Part shown: piece after piece, positions 16,444 to 25,465 of the stretch
Position numbering within the stretch: the first letter of the stretch is position 1
Layout: each line of letters starts with the position of its first letter
NCBI RefSeq assembly: GCF_021412625.1
Contig: NZ_JAKCFI010000008.1
Span: 388,524-452,523, forward strand
Length of the DNA: 64,000 nucleotides
Direction of reading: 5' to 3'
DNA from: Myxococcus stipitatus
GTDB taxonomy: Bacteria > Myxococcota > Myxococcia > Myxococcales > Myxococcaceae
Translations under genes and position numbers: made by a program
The notes under the pieces: generated by a model
The model's database searches: none
What the model was told of the DNA's origin: nothing
The model's input: only the letters and a program-made list of their open reading frames with translations

Positions 16444-16488
16444 CACTGGCCAGAAAGCATGAATTTATGGTATAGCCAGTGATTCTGG
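16444..16488. promoter_or_regulatory. AT-rich control region with nested inverted repeats before the P450 gene
   Basis: The gene-free stretch 16178-16612 turns unusually AT-rich between 16395 and 16485. In it CACTGGC (16444-16450) faces GCCAGTG (16475-16481), and the adjoining CCAGAA (16450-16455) faces TTCTGG (16483-16488). A further CCAGAAGACCAG occurs near 16410. This is where a promoter and operator for the P450 gene would be expected. No clear -35/-10 pair could be fixed. Confidence 0.45.
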
Positions 16489-16612
16489 AGCGCTGACAAC
16501 CCGGGTCCTCATCGCGTCCTGCTCCAGCACTGGCCGTAGCCCATGTCACATCCCCAACCCGTGTTTGAGCGGTGAGGCGGGGGGCCCACGGCTCGAGCCG
16601 ACGAGTGATTCC

Positions 16613-17917
16613 ATGCCCGTGACGGTTCAGAAGCAGGAAGAGACTGGTGTTCCAGCGCACGCGCCGGCGGCGCGCTGTCCCCACCTGGGGGCGCAGTACA
16701 ACCCGTTCGCGGGGCCGCACGTCGACAACCCCTATGCCTTCTTCGAGCGGCTGAGGCGGGAGGAGCCGGTGACGTTCAGCCCCATGCTGGGCATGTGGCT
16801 GGTGAGCCGGCTCGACGACATCCACCGGGTGCTGCGCGAGCCCGGGCGCTTCTCCAGCCGGGACATGCTGTCGAGCGGCACGCAGCTGACGGACGAGGCG
16901 AAGGCCATCCTCGCGGAGGGCTTCCCGCTGGACCACATCCTGCTGGGCATGGACCCGCCGGACCACACGCGGCTGCGCCGGTTGATGAACCGGGGCTTCA
17001 CCGCGCAGCGCATCGCCAGCACGGCGCCGCTCATCGAGAAGCACGCGCGGCGGCTGGTGGCGCGCTTCGCGCACGCTGGGAAGGCGGACCTGCTGGAGGA
17101 GTTGGCCTACCCGCTGCCGGTGCTCGTCATCCTGGGCATCATGGGCGTGCCGGACGAGGACATGTGGAACATCAAGCGCTGGAGCGCTGACTGGCAGTCG
17201 CTCACCTTCGAGCACGTGCCCCCGGAGAAGCAGCCGGAGATGGCCCGCGGCGTGCTCGCGCTGCAGCGCTACTGCATCGATCTGGTCGAGCAGCGCCGGC
17301 GCCAGCCGCGCGAGGACCTCACCAGCCACCTGCTCGAGGCCACCGCGGACGGCGACTCCATGTCGCTGCACGAGCTGGTCATGGCCATTGGCGCCTCCAT
17401 GCTGTCGGCCGGCCACGAGTCCACCACCGCGCTGATGGCCAACACCTGGAAGCTGGCGCTGGAGCACGGCCTGTGGCAACGGCTGCGCGAGGACCGCGCG
17501 CTCGTGCCGAAGTTCATCGAGGAGGGGGCGCGCTGGGACTCCGTCCAGCACGCCATGATTCGCACCACCGTGGAGGACGTGGAGCTGGGAGGCGTGCTGC
17601 TGCCCAAGGGCTCGCGGTTGCTGCTGCTCTACCGCTCCGCCAACCGCGACGAGTCGCTCTGCCCGCACGCCCACAAGCTCGACCTGGACCGCGAGAAGGT
17701 GCCCCAGCACCTCACCTACGGCCGCGGCACCCACTTCTGCCTGGGCGCCCCCCTGGCCCGGCTCCAGGTGCAGATCGCCACCAACCTCCTGCTCGACCAC
17801 CTGGAGGACCCGCGCCTCGTGCCGGGCCAGGACTTCGGGACGTGGCAGAGCATCGTCCTGCGCCAGATGAAGCACCTGCGGGTCGAGTGGACGCCCTCCC
17901 CGGCCGCCACGCCGTAG
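16613..17917 (+). CDS. Cytochrome P450
   Basis: 434 residues, soluble bacterial size. Conserved sites: oxygen-binding I-helix AGHESTT (266-272), K-helix ExxR at E304-R307, and the haem loop YGRGTHFCLGAPLAR with the iron-binding Cys at 376 (Phe of the usual FGxG replaced by Tyr). Early DPPDHTRLRRLMNRGF is also typical. P450s add one oxygen atom to a substrate with electrons from ferredoxin; no ferredoxin or reductase gene is adjacent. It stands 304 bp before a desaturase on the same strand, so a lipid or polyketide substrate is possible but unproven. The ATG at 16613 is preferred over an in-frame TTG at 16565. Confidence 0.92.
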   Translation: MPVTVQKQEETGVPAHAPAARCPHLGAQYNPFAGPHVDNPYAFFERLRREEPVTFSPMLGMWLVSRLDDIHRVLREPGRFSSRDMLSSGTQLTDEAKAILAEGFPLDHILLGMDPPDHTRLRRLMNRGFTAQRIASTAPLIEKHARRLVARFAHAGKADLLEELAYPLPVLVILGIMGVPDEDMWNIKRWSADWQSLTFEHVPPEKQPEMARGVLALQRYCIDLVEQRRRQPREDLTSHLLEATADGDSMSLHELVMAIGASMLSAGHESTTALMANTWKLALEHGLWQRLREDRALVPKFIEEGARWDSVQHAMIRTTVEDVELGGVLLPKGSRLLLLYRSANRDESLCPHAHKLDLDREKVPQHLTYGRGTHFCLGAPLARLQVQIATNLLLDHLEDPRLVPGQDFGTWQSIVLRQMKHLRVEWTPSPAATP

Positions 17918-18221
17918 TCCGGACACTCCCGAAAACCACACCAGGGGCCCTGCGGGCGACTCGTGCCGCGGGGCCTCTCGTCCGTCCGGGGGCCTACACA
18001 CAGCCCCCGCCTTCGTCCGCTTCCGTGCGGTCCACTCCCACCCCACCCTCAGCAAAGGTCGAGGTCATTGCAAACCCACAGGGGGTTCTAAACGACCTGA
18101 CTTCCCGCCTTCGCTCTGTAGTGCGTACGTTCCAGAAAGAAAATTCTTGCAAGACTGCCCGTAGTTGCGGGAAAGAGTCTGGGAATACCCTGCTTGCGAG
18201 TGAATAGCGGAAGGAGCTCCC
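17918..18221 (+). promoter_or_regulatory. Intergenic leader before the desaturase
   Basis: A loose hairpin, AGGGGCCC (17943-17950) against GGGGCCTCT (17970-17978), may end the P450 transcript. From about 18060 the DNA becomes AT-richer and includes TTCCAGAAAGAAAATTCTTGC, where a promoter is likely. No gene is seen. A strong AAGGAG ribosome site precedes the desaturase. Confidence 0.35.
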
Positions 18222-19292
18222 ATGTACGCGCAGGTCGTTGACGAGGCGGATGTGCAGTTCTCGCGGCGGGTGGACCGCCAGGCGATGGCCGCCGTGACGC
18301 GTGAGATGTCCCGGGTGAGCAACCTGCGGGCGGTGTGGGCGATGGGCACCCAGTGGGCCGTCATCGTCGCGTCCATCGCGGCGGTGGTGGTGGTGGACCG
18401 CTGGTGGATGTGGCCGCTGGCGGCGGTGGTCATCGCCACGCGGCAGCACGCGCTGTTCATCCTGCTGCACGAGGCCTCGCACCACCACCTGCTGTCGAAC
18501 CGCAAGTGGTCGGACGCGGTGTCGGACCTGGTGTGCGCCTTCCCGCTGAACATGACGACGGTGGGCTACCGGCACGAGCACCTGCTGCACCACCGCTACG
18601 TCAACACGAAGCAGGACCCATACTGGGTGCACATGCAGCCGGACCCGTCATGGCACTTCCCGCGCACGCCGGTGCGCGCGGCGGCGGTGTTCCTGGGCGA
18701 CGCGCTGGGCGTGTACATGCCCGGCCACATGAAGGTGGTGACGCCGTGGACGTACTGGGGGCGGCTGCTGGGCGGGGCGAAGCCGGCGCTCAGCAAGGCC
18801 GAGCACGTCCGCTATGCCCTCTACGTGACGGGGCTCGTCACGCTGCTGGTGACGACGGGCGCGTGGCTGCACTGGCTCCTGCTGTGGGTGCTGCCCACCA
18901 CGACGGTGATGATGGCCTTCTTCCGGATGCGCGCGCTGGGCGAGCACCCGCTGGACGCGGAGGGCAAGGGCGACGAGACGCGTGAGACGCGCGACATCCG
19001 GGCCACCGCGCTGGAGGGCTTCTTCGTGTCACCGCTCAACAGCAACTACCACCTCACCCACCACGCCTTCCCGTCCGTGCCCTTCTACAACCTGCCCAGG
19101 ATGCACCAGGAGCTGGAGAAGGCGGGCCTGCTGGAGGACGGGGTGAATCGGTTCGACTCGTACCTCGGCCGGAAGGACAACAGCCTGGTGAAGTACCTGG
19201 TGCGCAAGCCGGACTCGTCGGAGACCGCCCCGGTGATGGACGTCCGTCCCGCCCGGACGGTGTCGTCGACCAGCGTGCCGCTGCACTCGTAG
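18222..19292 (+). CDS. Membrane fatty acid desaturase
   Basis: 356 residues. Three histidine clusters that hold the di-iron centre: HEASHHH (83-89), HEHLLHH (118-124) and HLTHH (277-281, context NSNYHLTHHAFPSVPFYNLP). Membrane spans are near 45-60, 62-82 and 195-235. The family inserts double bonds into acyl chains of lipids or acyl carriers, using oxygen at the inner membrane. Start is well set by GGAAGGAGCTCCC before the ATG. In myxobacteria desaturases adjust membrane fluidity or make signalling lipids; which applies is unknown. Its leader is AT-rich, hinting at its own regulated promoter. Confidence 0.9.
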   Translation: MYAQVVDEADVQFSRRVDRQAMAAVTREMSRVSNLRAVWAMGTQWAVIVASIAAVVVVDRWWMWPLAAVVIATRQHALFILLHEASHHHLLSNRKWSDAVSDLVCAFPLNMTTVGYRHEHLLHHRYVNTKQDPYWVHMQPDPSWHFPRTPVRAAAVFLGDALGVYMPGHMKVVTPWTYWGRLLGGAKPALSKAEHVRYALYVTGLVTLLVTTGAWLHWLLLWVLPTTTVMMAFFRMRALGEHPLDAEGKGDETRETRDIRATALEGFFVSPLNSNYHLTHHAFPSVPFYNLPRMHQELEKAGLLEDGVNRFDSYLGRKDNSLVKYLVRKPDSSETAPVMDVRPARTVSSTSVPLHS

Positions 19293-19314
19293 CACCTTCC
19301 CCGGCAGGCCCCGC

Positions 19315-20241
19315 TCACGGGAAGCGCCGGAGCGAGGTCCACGGGAAGGGCTTCCAGAAGGGCGTGGCCACCGCGTCCGCGCCCAGCGAGAACCAGGGAG
19401 AGGCGTCCTCTCCGGAGGCGAGGACGTGGAAGTCCTGGGCGGGCATGAAGCCCTGGCCGAGCAAGGCCACGCGCTCGCCCGCCGCGTTGGTCGCCACGTC
19501 CAGCACCAGCACCGCGTGGCCCGGGCTGCCGCCCAGCACGAGGAAGTCCCCGGGACGGACCTCTTCGCGAGACGGGCGGCCCCTGGCGCCGTCCAGCGAG
19601 AGCGTGCCCGCGTAGGTGAACACCAGGTCCAGGTACGCGCGGAACGCCTTGCGCGAGTCGTCCGCCGCCGCGCTCCGCGCCCACGTCACCTTCGAGCCGG
19701 CGATGCGGGGGCGGTCGCCTTCCGCGTACTTCGGCCACGAGGCCAGGTGGCCGCTGGTGAACCGGTAGGCGATGCGCTCGCGTTGCTTGCTGGACCAGAG
19801 CCACTCGGCGTGCAGCCGGATGACGGAGTCCGCGCACTGCTGGAGGTTCGCCGTGCCGATGTCCAGCTCCGCCACCGCCGCCAGCCGCGAGTCGTCGCCC
19901 GCCAGCACCTGGGCGCCCCGGTGGTGCAGCACCGGCGTGCCCCGCGCGCGCAGCGGCAGCCCCCGCAACCACGCGCCGAACGAGCCCGCCTCCACCGCGA
20001 CGCGCGTGAAGCCCTCGGGCGGCGCGATGGCGTCCGACAGGGCGCGCACCCGCGCGTCCTTCGACAGCCACGCGTAGCGCGCCAGCTCGTCCTTCGTCGG
20101 GGCGCGCGGCTCGGCGGCGTCCGCCTCCGTCGGGGCGCCCAGGGCCCGGGCCGCGCTCGCGGACACGAGCAGCAGGCCCGCCACGACGGCGAGCGGGAGG
20201 GACGCGAGGCGGAAGGGACGACGGGACGCGGATTCGGACAC
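19315..20241 (-). CDS. DUF4846 domain protein, exported
   Basis: 308 residues with a GTG start and a signal-like N-terminus (LASLPLAVVAGLLLVSASAARALGA). The body follows the DUF4846 pattern: APPEGFTRVAVEAGSFGAWLRGLPL, DIGTANLQQCADSVIRLHAEWLW, RFTSGHLASWPKY, YAGTLSL, GDFLVLGGSPGHAVLVLDVA and QGFMPAQDFHVLASGED..PWF. The single H in SPGHAVLV and a nearby Cys are family-conserved and might be catalytic, since the tail resembles NlpC/P60-like folds (inference). Periplasmic or surface. Function undescribed. It is a single-gene unit converging on the desaturase. Confidence 0.8.
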   Translation of the reverse strand: MSESASRRPFRLASLPLAVVAGLLLVSASAARALGAPTEADAAEPRAPTKDELARYAWLSKDARVRALSDAIAPPEGFTRVAVEAGSFGAWLRGLPLRARGTPVLHHRGAQVLAGDDSRLAAVAELDIGTANLQQCADSVIRLHAEWLWSSKQRERIAYRFTSGHLASWPKYAEGDRPRIAGSKVTWARSAAADDSRKAFRAYLDLVFTYAGTLSLDGARGRPSREEVRPGDFLVLGGSPGHAVLVLDVATNAAGERVALLGQGFMPAQDFHVLASGEDASPWFSLGADAVATPFWKPFPWTSLRRFP

Positions 20242-20431
20242 GAGGGTGGACTCCGGAGAGAGACGGGGGGAGCGCGCCTCCCCCGGAGGATGGAGGCCCG
20301 TGGCGGCCCGGAGGTTCCATCAGAGCACACGGCGTCCGGGTGCAGGAGGGCGTCGCACCCGCCTGGCCGCCTGCCCGTCCACGAGGGAAGGGCCGAGTGC
20401 CCGACTCCGCCCCATCCCCGGCGACAGGTGC

Positions 20432-21070
20432 ATGACGAGGTCCGAGCACTACCTTTGGTCGAAGATGGGCCGTCAGGCGAGCCTCGTGTTGCTCAATGCG
20501 TTGTCGTTGTCCCGACTGCCCATGGCGGCGGCGTTCATCGCCGTGCCCGACACGAAGGTGCGCGCGGCGCTCGTCCTGCTGGCGGCCCTCTCCGACTTCC
20601 TGGATGGGTGGCTGGCTCGCCACAAGGGCCTGGCAACGCGTCTGGGCGCGCTCATCGACCCGGTGGCGGATCGCGCCTTCATGGTGACGGCCATCCTGGT
20701 CTGCTACCTCGACGACCTCATCGGCCTGCCGGAGGTGCTGGTGCTGCTGGTGCGCGACATCGGCACCGCCATCGGCTTCCTCGTCACCTTGCTGGTGCCC
20801 CGACTACGGCTGGTGGAGCTCAAGGCGCGGATGCTCGGCAAGCTCGTCACCACGCTCCAGCTGGTGACGCTGCTGTGCGTACTGCTGTACCCCCCGGTGG
20901 TGCGCCCGCTCGTCGCGCTCATCGGCGTGCTGTCGCTCGCGTCCGTGGTGGACTACTGCCGCGCGGTGCTCCAGGCGAGGGCCCCGGGGCGCGGCGCCTC
21001 GAGGGAGACGGGCTCGCGCGATGGGGCGACGCGGAGGTCCTCCGCGCCCATGCATCCCGTGCGCAAGTAG
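20432..21070 (+). CDS. CDP-alcohol phosphatidyltransferase
   Basis: 212 residues, about five membrane helices. The full catalytic motif D-x2-DG-x2-AR-x8-G-x3-D-x3-D is present as DFLDGWLARHKG..GALIDPVAD. These enzymes swap CMP for an alcohol to make phospholipids such as PG-phosphate or cardiolipin. The start may be ATG 20432 or ATG 20465; neither has a strong ribosome site. The C-terminal 25 residues (GASRETGSRDGATRRSSAP..) are encoded by the first unit of a tandem DNA repeat, so the native end was probably replaced when the repeat spread into the gene. Confidence 0.85.
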   Translation: MTRSEHYLWSKMGRQASLVLLNALSLSRLPMAAAFIAVPDTKVRAALVLLAALSDFLDGWLARHKGLATRLGALIDPVADRAFMVTAILVCYLDDLIGLPEVLVLLVRDIGTAIGFLVTLLVPRLRLVELKARMLGKLVTTLQLVTLLCVLLYPPVVRPLVALIGVLSLASVVDYCRAVLQARAPGRGASRETGSRDGATRRSSAPMHPVRK

Positions 21071-21281
21071 TGGAGTGGGAGACGGGCTCGCGCGGAGGGT
21101 CTCCGCGCCCATGCGCCCCGTGCGCGATTCGAGGAAGCGAAGACGGGCTCGCGAGGCGGGGCGACGCGGCGGGGCTCGTCGCCATGCATCCCGTGCGCGA
21201 GGAGTGGAGTGGGAGACGGGCTCGCGCGGAGGGACGACGCGGAGGTCCTCCGCGCCCATGCAATCCCGTTCCGCGAGCCCG
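21007..21281. repeat. Tandem array of four 61-74 bp units
   Basis: Units start at 21007, 21081, 21142 and 21215, each with GACGGGCTCGCG. They then carry a variable GGGGCGACGCGGAGGTCCTCCGCGCCCATGCATCCCGTGCGC-like core (shortened in unit 2). GCGGAGG/CCTCCGC is self-complementary. Unit 1 forms the end of the upstream gene. Looks like a minisatellite, not a CRISPR, because units abut without spacers. Confidence 0.75.
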
Positions 21282-21289
21282 TGGGGTCG

Positions 21290-21517
21290 TCAGCCCTGGG
21301 GCGGTGGCGCGGAGTCGGTGCCGTGTGGCTCCGGCAGGCCCAGGGACCGGGCGCGCTCGGCGGACGCGGCGGCCCGTTCGGATTCGGTCATCTCCATCCA
21401 GACCTCGTCCATGTCATCCAGCAACGCATCCTCTTCGGGGGAGTCCCCTTCCGGATGGCGAGCGCGCACGCTCGGCAACTTGCGCAGCAGCGCGCGGTAG
21501 CGATCAAAAGCAGTCAT
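21290..21517 (-). CDS. Small acidic protein of unknown function
   Basis: 75 residues: MTAFDRYRALLRKLPSVRAR, then acidic GDSPEEDALLDDMDEVWMEM, then SERAAASAERARSLGLP. Helical, cytoplasmic, no known domain. A good GGGAGG ribosome site eight bases before the ATG supports it as real despite its size. It is upstream of nothing on its strand and ends at the tandem repeat array. Small proteins of this sort are common in myxobacterial genomes; no function is proposed. Confidence 0.6.
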   Translation of the reverse strand: MTAFDRYRALLRKLPSVRARHPEGDSPEEDALLDDMDEVWMEMTESERAAASAERARSLGLPEPHGTDSAPPPQG

Positions 21518-21580
21518 GAAGGGAACCTCCCAGCCTGGGACGGGCCTGCACGTGGGTGACTGACGAGATGGGCTCGGGCT

Positions 21581-22267
21581 TCACTCCTCCGCGTTCGACT
21601 TCGGGAGCACGACGATCAGCTCGGTCTGGTGGTCGCCCAGCATGTCCACCACCGCGCGCACGCGCTCGCCGGGCTTCAGCTCGCGCACGCCAATGGACTT
21701 CCCTCCGCGCGTCACCTTCGTCCGGTCCTCCACGCTCAGGGGGAGCGGCTCGCCGGAGTCGTCCGTGAGGACCACCCGCGACGGCGACACGGAGCGCACC
21801 ACGCCGGAGAAGGTGGCCGTCACCACCGCCTTCCCCGTGGGCGCGGGCACATTCGTCCCCGCCGGGGGCACCTCGCTGACGCCCGGTGGATTGCGCGCCG
21901 CCCCCTCGCTCCCGGAGCCGCCCACGCCGTCTCCGGCCGACACGCCCCGCGGCGGTGCCCCCCCGGAGCCGGAGCCTCCCGTCCCCGACGTGTCCGGAGT
22001 CCGGGCGCGCAGGCTGTCGACCTCCCGACGCAGCTCCGCCACCTCGGCGCGCAGCGTCGCCACGCTGTGCCACAGCTCGGAGACCTCGGCCGCCGAGGGC
22101 GCGGACCGCGTCGCGGGCGTCGTGTCCGCCTGGGGAGAGGCGGCGGCCCGCCGGGCGGTGCCTACGTCGGGAGCCCGCTGCGCGTCCTCCATGCAGCCCC
22201 CACCACCGACGAGCAGCAGCGCCAGCCCGGCGCCCCAGACTCCCCACCCCGCGACCTCGCGCTGCAT
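21581..22267 (-). CDS. Lipoprotein with coiled coil and C-terminal DUF5666-like domain
   Basis: 228 residues. Lipoprotein signal MQREVAGWGVWGAGLALLLVGGGGC. A short coiled coil (AAEVSELWHSVATLRAEVAELRREVDSLRAR) is followed by a Gly/Ser/Pro linker and a small beta domain, VTATFSGVVRSVSPSRVVLTDDSGEPLPLSVEDRTKV..LKPGERVRAVVDML. The last part has the strand pattern of DUF5666-like OB folds. Anchored outside the inner membrane or in the outer membrane. Start 22267 has GGGAGGG upstream and begins the signal; longer frames upstream are ignored. Role unknown, perhaps structural or trimerising in the envelope. Confidence 0.65.
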   Translation of the reverse strand: MQREVAGWGVWGAGLALLLVGGGGCMEDAQRAPDVGTARRAAASPQADTTPATRSAPSAAEVSELWHSVATLRAEVAELRREVDSLRARTPDTSGTGGSGSGGAPPRGVSAGDGVGGSGSEGAARNPPGVSEVPPAGTNVPAPTGKAVVTATFSGVVRSVSPSRVVLTDDSGEPLPLSVEDRTKVTRGGKSIGVRELKPGERVRAVVDMLGDHQTELIVVLPKSNAEE

Positions 22268-22524
22268 GTGGCTCGCCCTCCCTTCCCTCCCATGAAAGGT
22301 GGGGCCTGCCCGCTCATTCACAACCACCGCTCCCCTCGCGACAGGCCCGGAGAGCAGGCCACCCACCAGGCCGTGGCCCGCCCGTGCCCGAGGCCCGCCA
22401 CGGCGTGGAGGGCCCCGGCTCGAAAAAACACGGCGCCTGAAACTTCCACCGCGCTCGCGACACTACGCGGCTGACCGGGGCGGCACGTCGGCGCCACGGC
22501 CTTCTCTTCGCCAGGAGTCCCACC

Positions 22525-23847
22525 GTGTCCAAGTCGTTCGTCTGGGTCAGCCTCGTCGTGGGGCTCGTATTGGGTTTCGTGGGAGGTCGCGCCATCCCGG
22601 GGACCCGTCCGGCCCAGGGCACGCCCCCCGGAGCACCCGCCCCCGCGCCGAATCCCCTGGCGCAGCGTCAGCGCGCGCCCATCTCGCCCACCGTCTACAA
22701 GGTGCCGCTGGACGGCTCGTCGTTCGCGGGCAACGAGGGCGCGCTCGTCACCGTCGTCGAGTTCTCCGACTACCAGTGCCCCTTCTGCGCGCGAGGCCAC
22801 GGCACGGTGAAGCAGCTCCAGCAGCGCTATGGCGACAAGCTGCGGCTGGTGATGAAGCACCATCCGCTGAGCAACCACCCGCGGGCCCGCCCCGCCGCCC
22901 TCGCGGCGCTCGCGGCCGGCGAGCAGGGGAAGTTCTGGCCCTACCACGACGCCCTCTTCGCCAACCCGAAGGCGCTGGCGGACGAGGACCTGGAGCGGCT
23001 GGCGGGGGAGCTGGGGCTCGACGTGGCGCGCTGGAAGCGCGACCTCGCCTCGCCCGCGCTCGCGGCGCGCATCCAGAAGGACGAGGCGCTCGCGCTGCAG
23101 GTGGGCGCCACCGGGACGCCCGCCTTCTTCGTCAACGGCCGCTTCATCAACGGCGCCCAGCCCCTGGAGGTCTTCACCTCCGTGGTGGACGAGGAGCTCG
23201 CCAAGGCGGAGGCGCTGGTGAAGTCCGGCGTGCGTCCGACGGAGGTCTACGCCCGCGTCATCGAGCGCGGTGTCGACCGTCCCCCCGCGCCGCCCGCGCC
23301 CGCCGAGCTGCCGACGCAGAAGGTGGAGGTCGGCAACGCGCCCTCGCGCGGCCCCGCCAACGCGCCCGTCACGCTGGTGGCCTTCTCGGACTTCGAGTGC
23401 CCGTTCTGCTCGCGCGCGGTGCCCACGCTCCACGCGCTGGAGCAGGAGTACGCCGGCAAGCTGCGCGTGGCCTTCAAGCACCAGCCGCTGCCCAACCATC
23501 CGCACGCGCGCCTCGCGGCGGTGGCCTCGCTCGCGGCGCACGAGCAGGGCCGGTTCTGGGAGATGCACGACGTGCTCTTCGCCAATCAGCGCGCCCTCAC
23601 GCGCGAGGACCTGGAGGCCCATGCCCGGAAGGTCGGCCTGGACATGGCCCGTTTCACGCAGGCGCTCGACTCGTCGCGCTTCGACGCGCACATCCAGCTG
23701 GACATGGCGGAGGCGACACGGCTGGGAGTGACGGCCACGCCCACCTTCTTCGTCAACGGCCGCCCCATCGTGGGGGCGCTGCCCATCGACCACTTCCGTC
23801 GCGTCATCGACGAGGAGCTGAAGAAGTCCGGCGTCGCCACGCGGTAG
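22525..23847 (+). CDS. Double DsbA-like thioredoxin-fold protein
   Basis: 440 residues. N-terminal membrane anchor FVWVSLVVGLVLGFVGG, a Pro/Ala linker, then two DsbA-type (thioredoxin_4) domains, each with CPFC: FSDYQCPFCARGHGTV and FSDFECPFCSRAVPTL. Both have a cis-Pro loop, GATGTPAFFVNGR and GVTATPTFFVNGR, and the helical insert typical of DsbA/DsbG-like proteins. It faces the periplasm and would form or isomerise disulphides. The two halves are about half identical, showing internal duplication. No DsbB is adjacent. GTG start with AGGAG seven bases upstream. Confidence 0.88.
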   Translation: MSKSFVWVSLVVGLVLGFVGGRAIPGTRPAQGTPPGAPAPAPNPLAQRQRAPISPTVYKVPLDGSSFAGNEGALVTVVEFSDYQCPFCARGHGTVKQLQQRYGDKLRLVMKHHPLSNHPRARPAALAALAAGEQGKFWPYHDALFANPKALADEDLERLAGELGLDVARWKRDLASPALAARIQKDEALALQVGATGTPAFFVNGRFINGAQPLEVFTSVVDEELAKAEALVKSGVRPTEVYARVIERGVDRPPAPPAPAELPTQKVEVGNAPSRGPANAPVTLVAFSDFECPFCSRAVPTLHALEQEYAGKLRVAFKHQPLPNHPHARLAAVASLAAHEQGRFWEMHDVLFANQRALTREDLEAHARKVGLDMARFTQALDSSRFDAHIQLDMAEATRLGVTATPTFFVNGRPIVGALPIDHFRRVIDEELKKSGVATR

Positions 23848-23868
23848 CGCGAGTCCCCGCCCGCCGCG

Positions 23869-25080
23869 TCAGCGGGACGACGCGACGGGCGCGCGCACCC
23901 GGGGCACGAGGAAGAACAGGCGCCCCTTCTGCTTCATCATGCCGGCGGCCAGCTCCGCCGCCGGTCCCCGCCCCCAGAAGACATCCACGCGGCCCGCGCC
24001 GCGAATGGCCCCGCCGGTGTCCTGGTTGAAGACGAAGCGGGACAGGGGCCGCCACTGCACGGAGCCGTCCGCCATGCGCACCGGGTGGTCGGTGAGGATG
24101 AAGGCCAGCCCTCCCTTGGGGAACAGGCGCGCGTCGGTGGCGATGGAGCGCCCCGGCGTCACCTCGCGCCCGAGCGAGCCCACCGCGGCGCCCTGGAGGA
24201 AGCGGAAGAAGACATACGACTCGTTGTAGTCCAGCACGCGCTCGCGCTGAGAGGGATTGGCCGCCAGCCAGCCGCGCAGCGCCTGCATCGACATCTGCTC
24301 CTTGGGGATGGCGCCCTCCTGGATGAGCAACGAACCGATGCTGCGGTACGGGCGCCCGTTGGACGCGGCATAGCCGACACGCCGCTCCGTACCGTCCGCG
24401 AGGCGCAGCGTCCCGCTGCCCTGCACCTCCATGAAGAACAGGGCCACCGGGTCCTTCGCCCACGCCAGCTCCAGCTTGCGCTGGGCCAGCCGCCCCGCGC
24501 GTATCTCCGCGCGCGTCCAGTAGGGCACCAGCTTCTTCCCCTCCAGCCGACCGAAGACGCGCTCCGAGGCGAAGCGCTCCGCGAAGGGCTCCAGCGGCAC
24601 CTCGATGATGTCGTCCGGCAGCCCGAGGACGGGCACCGCGTACTCCTCCGTCCGCGTGAGGCTCGCCTCGACGGTGGGCTCGTAGTAGCCCGTGAAGAGC
24701 ACCTGCCCGTCCTCGCCGCCCGCGGACTCCAGCAGCTCGAAGTCCTCCATCACAGCCTCGCTGACCTCCAGGGAGGACATGCCGTCGGTGAGGCGCGCGG
24801 AGAGCCGCTCCAGCGCGGCTACCAACTGCGCGGCGGTGACCTCCCGCGGACCATAGACGAAGCGGTGGTCGGCCGGGCGAGTACGCAGCCAGACGAGGCT
24901 CTCCGCGAGCGCGACGCGCAGGCCCGCCGTCTCGCCGTCGTCCACCAGCTTCACGGAGTCGGAGAGCTCCACCAGCGCGTCCTGGGGCCGGGTGACGGCC
25001 GGGCGCTGCACCCGCGCGCAGGAAGCGCAGAGGAGGAGGGACAGCACCAGCGAGAGGCGTCGGGCGGGCCGCGAGAGCAT
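23869..25080 (-). CDS. mltA: Membrane-bound lytic murein transglycosylase A
   Basis: 403 residues. Lipoprotein signal RRLSLVLSLLLCASC. MltA hallmarks: LFTGYYEPTVEASL, the double-psi barrel segment FFMEVQGSGTLRL, VGYAASNGRPYRSIG, then LDYNESYVFFRF and the 3D-like end QDTGGAIRGAGRVDVFWGRG, in which the Asp of VDVFWG is the catalytic acid of the family. It cuts peptidoglycan glycan strands to 1,6-anhydro ends during growth and recycling. A monocistronic unit; a tandem repeat array sits just upstream of the start. Confidence 0.92.
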   Translation of the reverse strand: MLSRPARRLSLVLSLLLCASCARVQRPAVTRPQDALVELSDSVKLVDDGETAGLRVALAESLVWLRTRPADHRFVYGPREVTAAQLVAALERLSARLTDGMSSLEVSEAVMEDFELLESAGGEDGQVLFTGYYEPTVEASLTRTEEYAVPVLGLPDDIIEVPLEPFAERFASERVFGRLEGKKLVPYWTRAEIRAGRLAQRKLELAWAKDPVALFFMEVQGSGTLRLADGTERRVGYAASNGRPYRSIGSLLIQEGAIPKEQMSMQALRGWLAANPSQRERVLDYNESYVFFRFLQGAAVGSLGREVTPGRSIATDARLFPKGGLAFILTDHPVRMADGSVQWRPLSRFVFNQDTGGAIRGAGRVDVFWGRGPAAELAAGMMKQKGRLFFLVPRVRAPVASSR

Positions 25081-25112
25081 GGTCCCTCGTACCTACCCCA
25101 GCCCTCGCGCTC

Positions 25113-25465
25113 ACGACACTTCCGGGCGGCGTCGGCGTGTAGACGCCATGGCCGCGTGACCGGCGGCCGACCTCCTCGCTCACACGACACTGCGGGCCGC
25201 ATCGCCATGGCCGCGCAACTGGCGGCCTCTCTCCTCGCTCCCACGACACTTCCGGGCGGCATCGCCATGGCCGCACGACCGGCGGCCACCCTCCTCGCCC
25301 CCACGACACTTCCGGGGGCCTCCGCGTGAAGACGCCATGGCCGCGCGACTCGCTCCCACGACACTTCCGGGCGGCCTCCGCGCGAAGACGTCATGGCCAC
25401 GCAATTGGCGGCCACTCTCCCCGCGCCCATGACACTGCGGGCGGCCTCCCGCGCGCGCCTACTCC
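25113..25465. repeat. Tandem array of six 55-71 bp units
   Basis: Units begin at 25113, 25184, 25243, 25303, 25358 and 25429 with ACGACACT[TT/G]CCGGGCGGC or close variants. Most go on to GCCATGGCCGC..GGCGGCC, a self-complementary core. The array fills the 534-bp gap between mltA and the next gene. No convincing gene within it. Unit spacing is not constant and there are no unique spacers, so this is a minisatellite-like array. Confidence 0.75.

Noticed and set aside
18170..18200. A sigma-54 promoter before the desaturase (TGGGAATACCCTGCTTGC)
   Set aside because: Distance between the GG and GC elements is 12-13 bases, not the required 10.
21007..25465. The two tandem arrays as CRISPR arrays
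   Set aside because: Units abut with no unique spacers, unit length varies from 55 to 74 bp, and divergence is spread over the whole unit.
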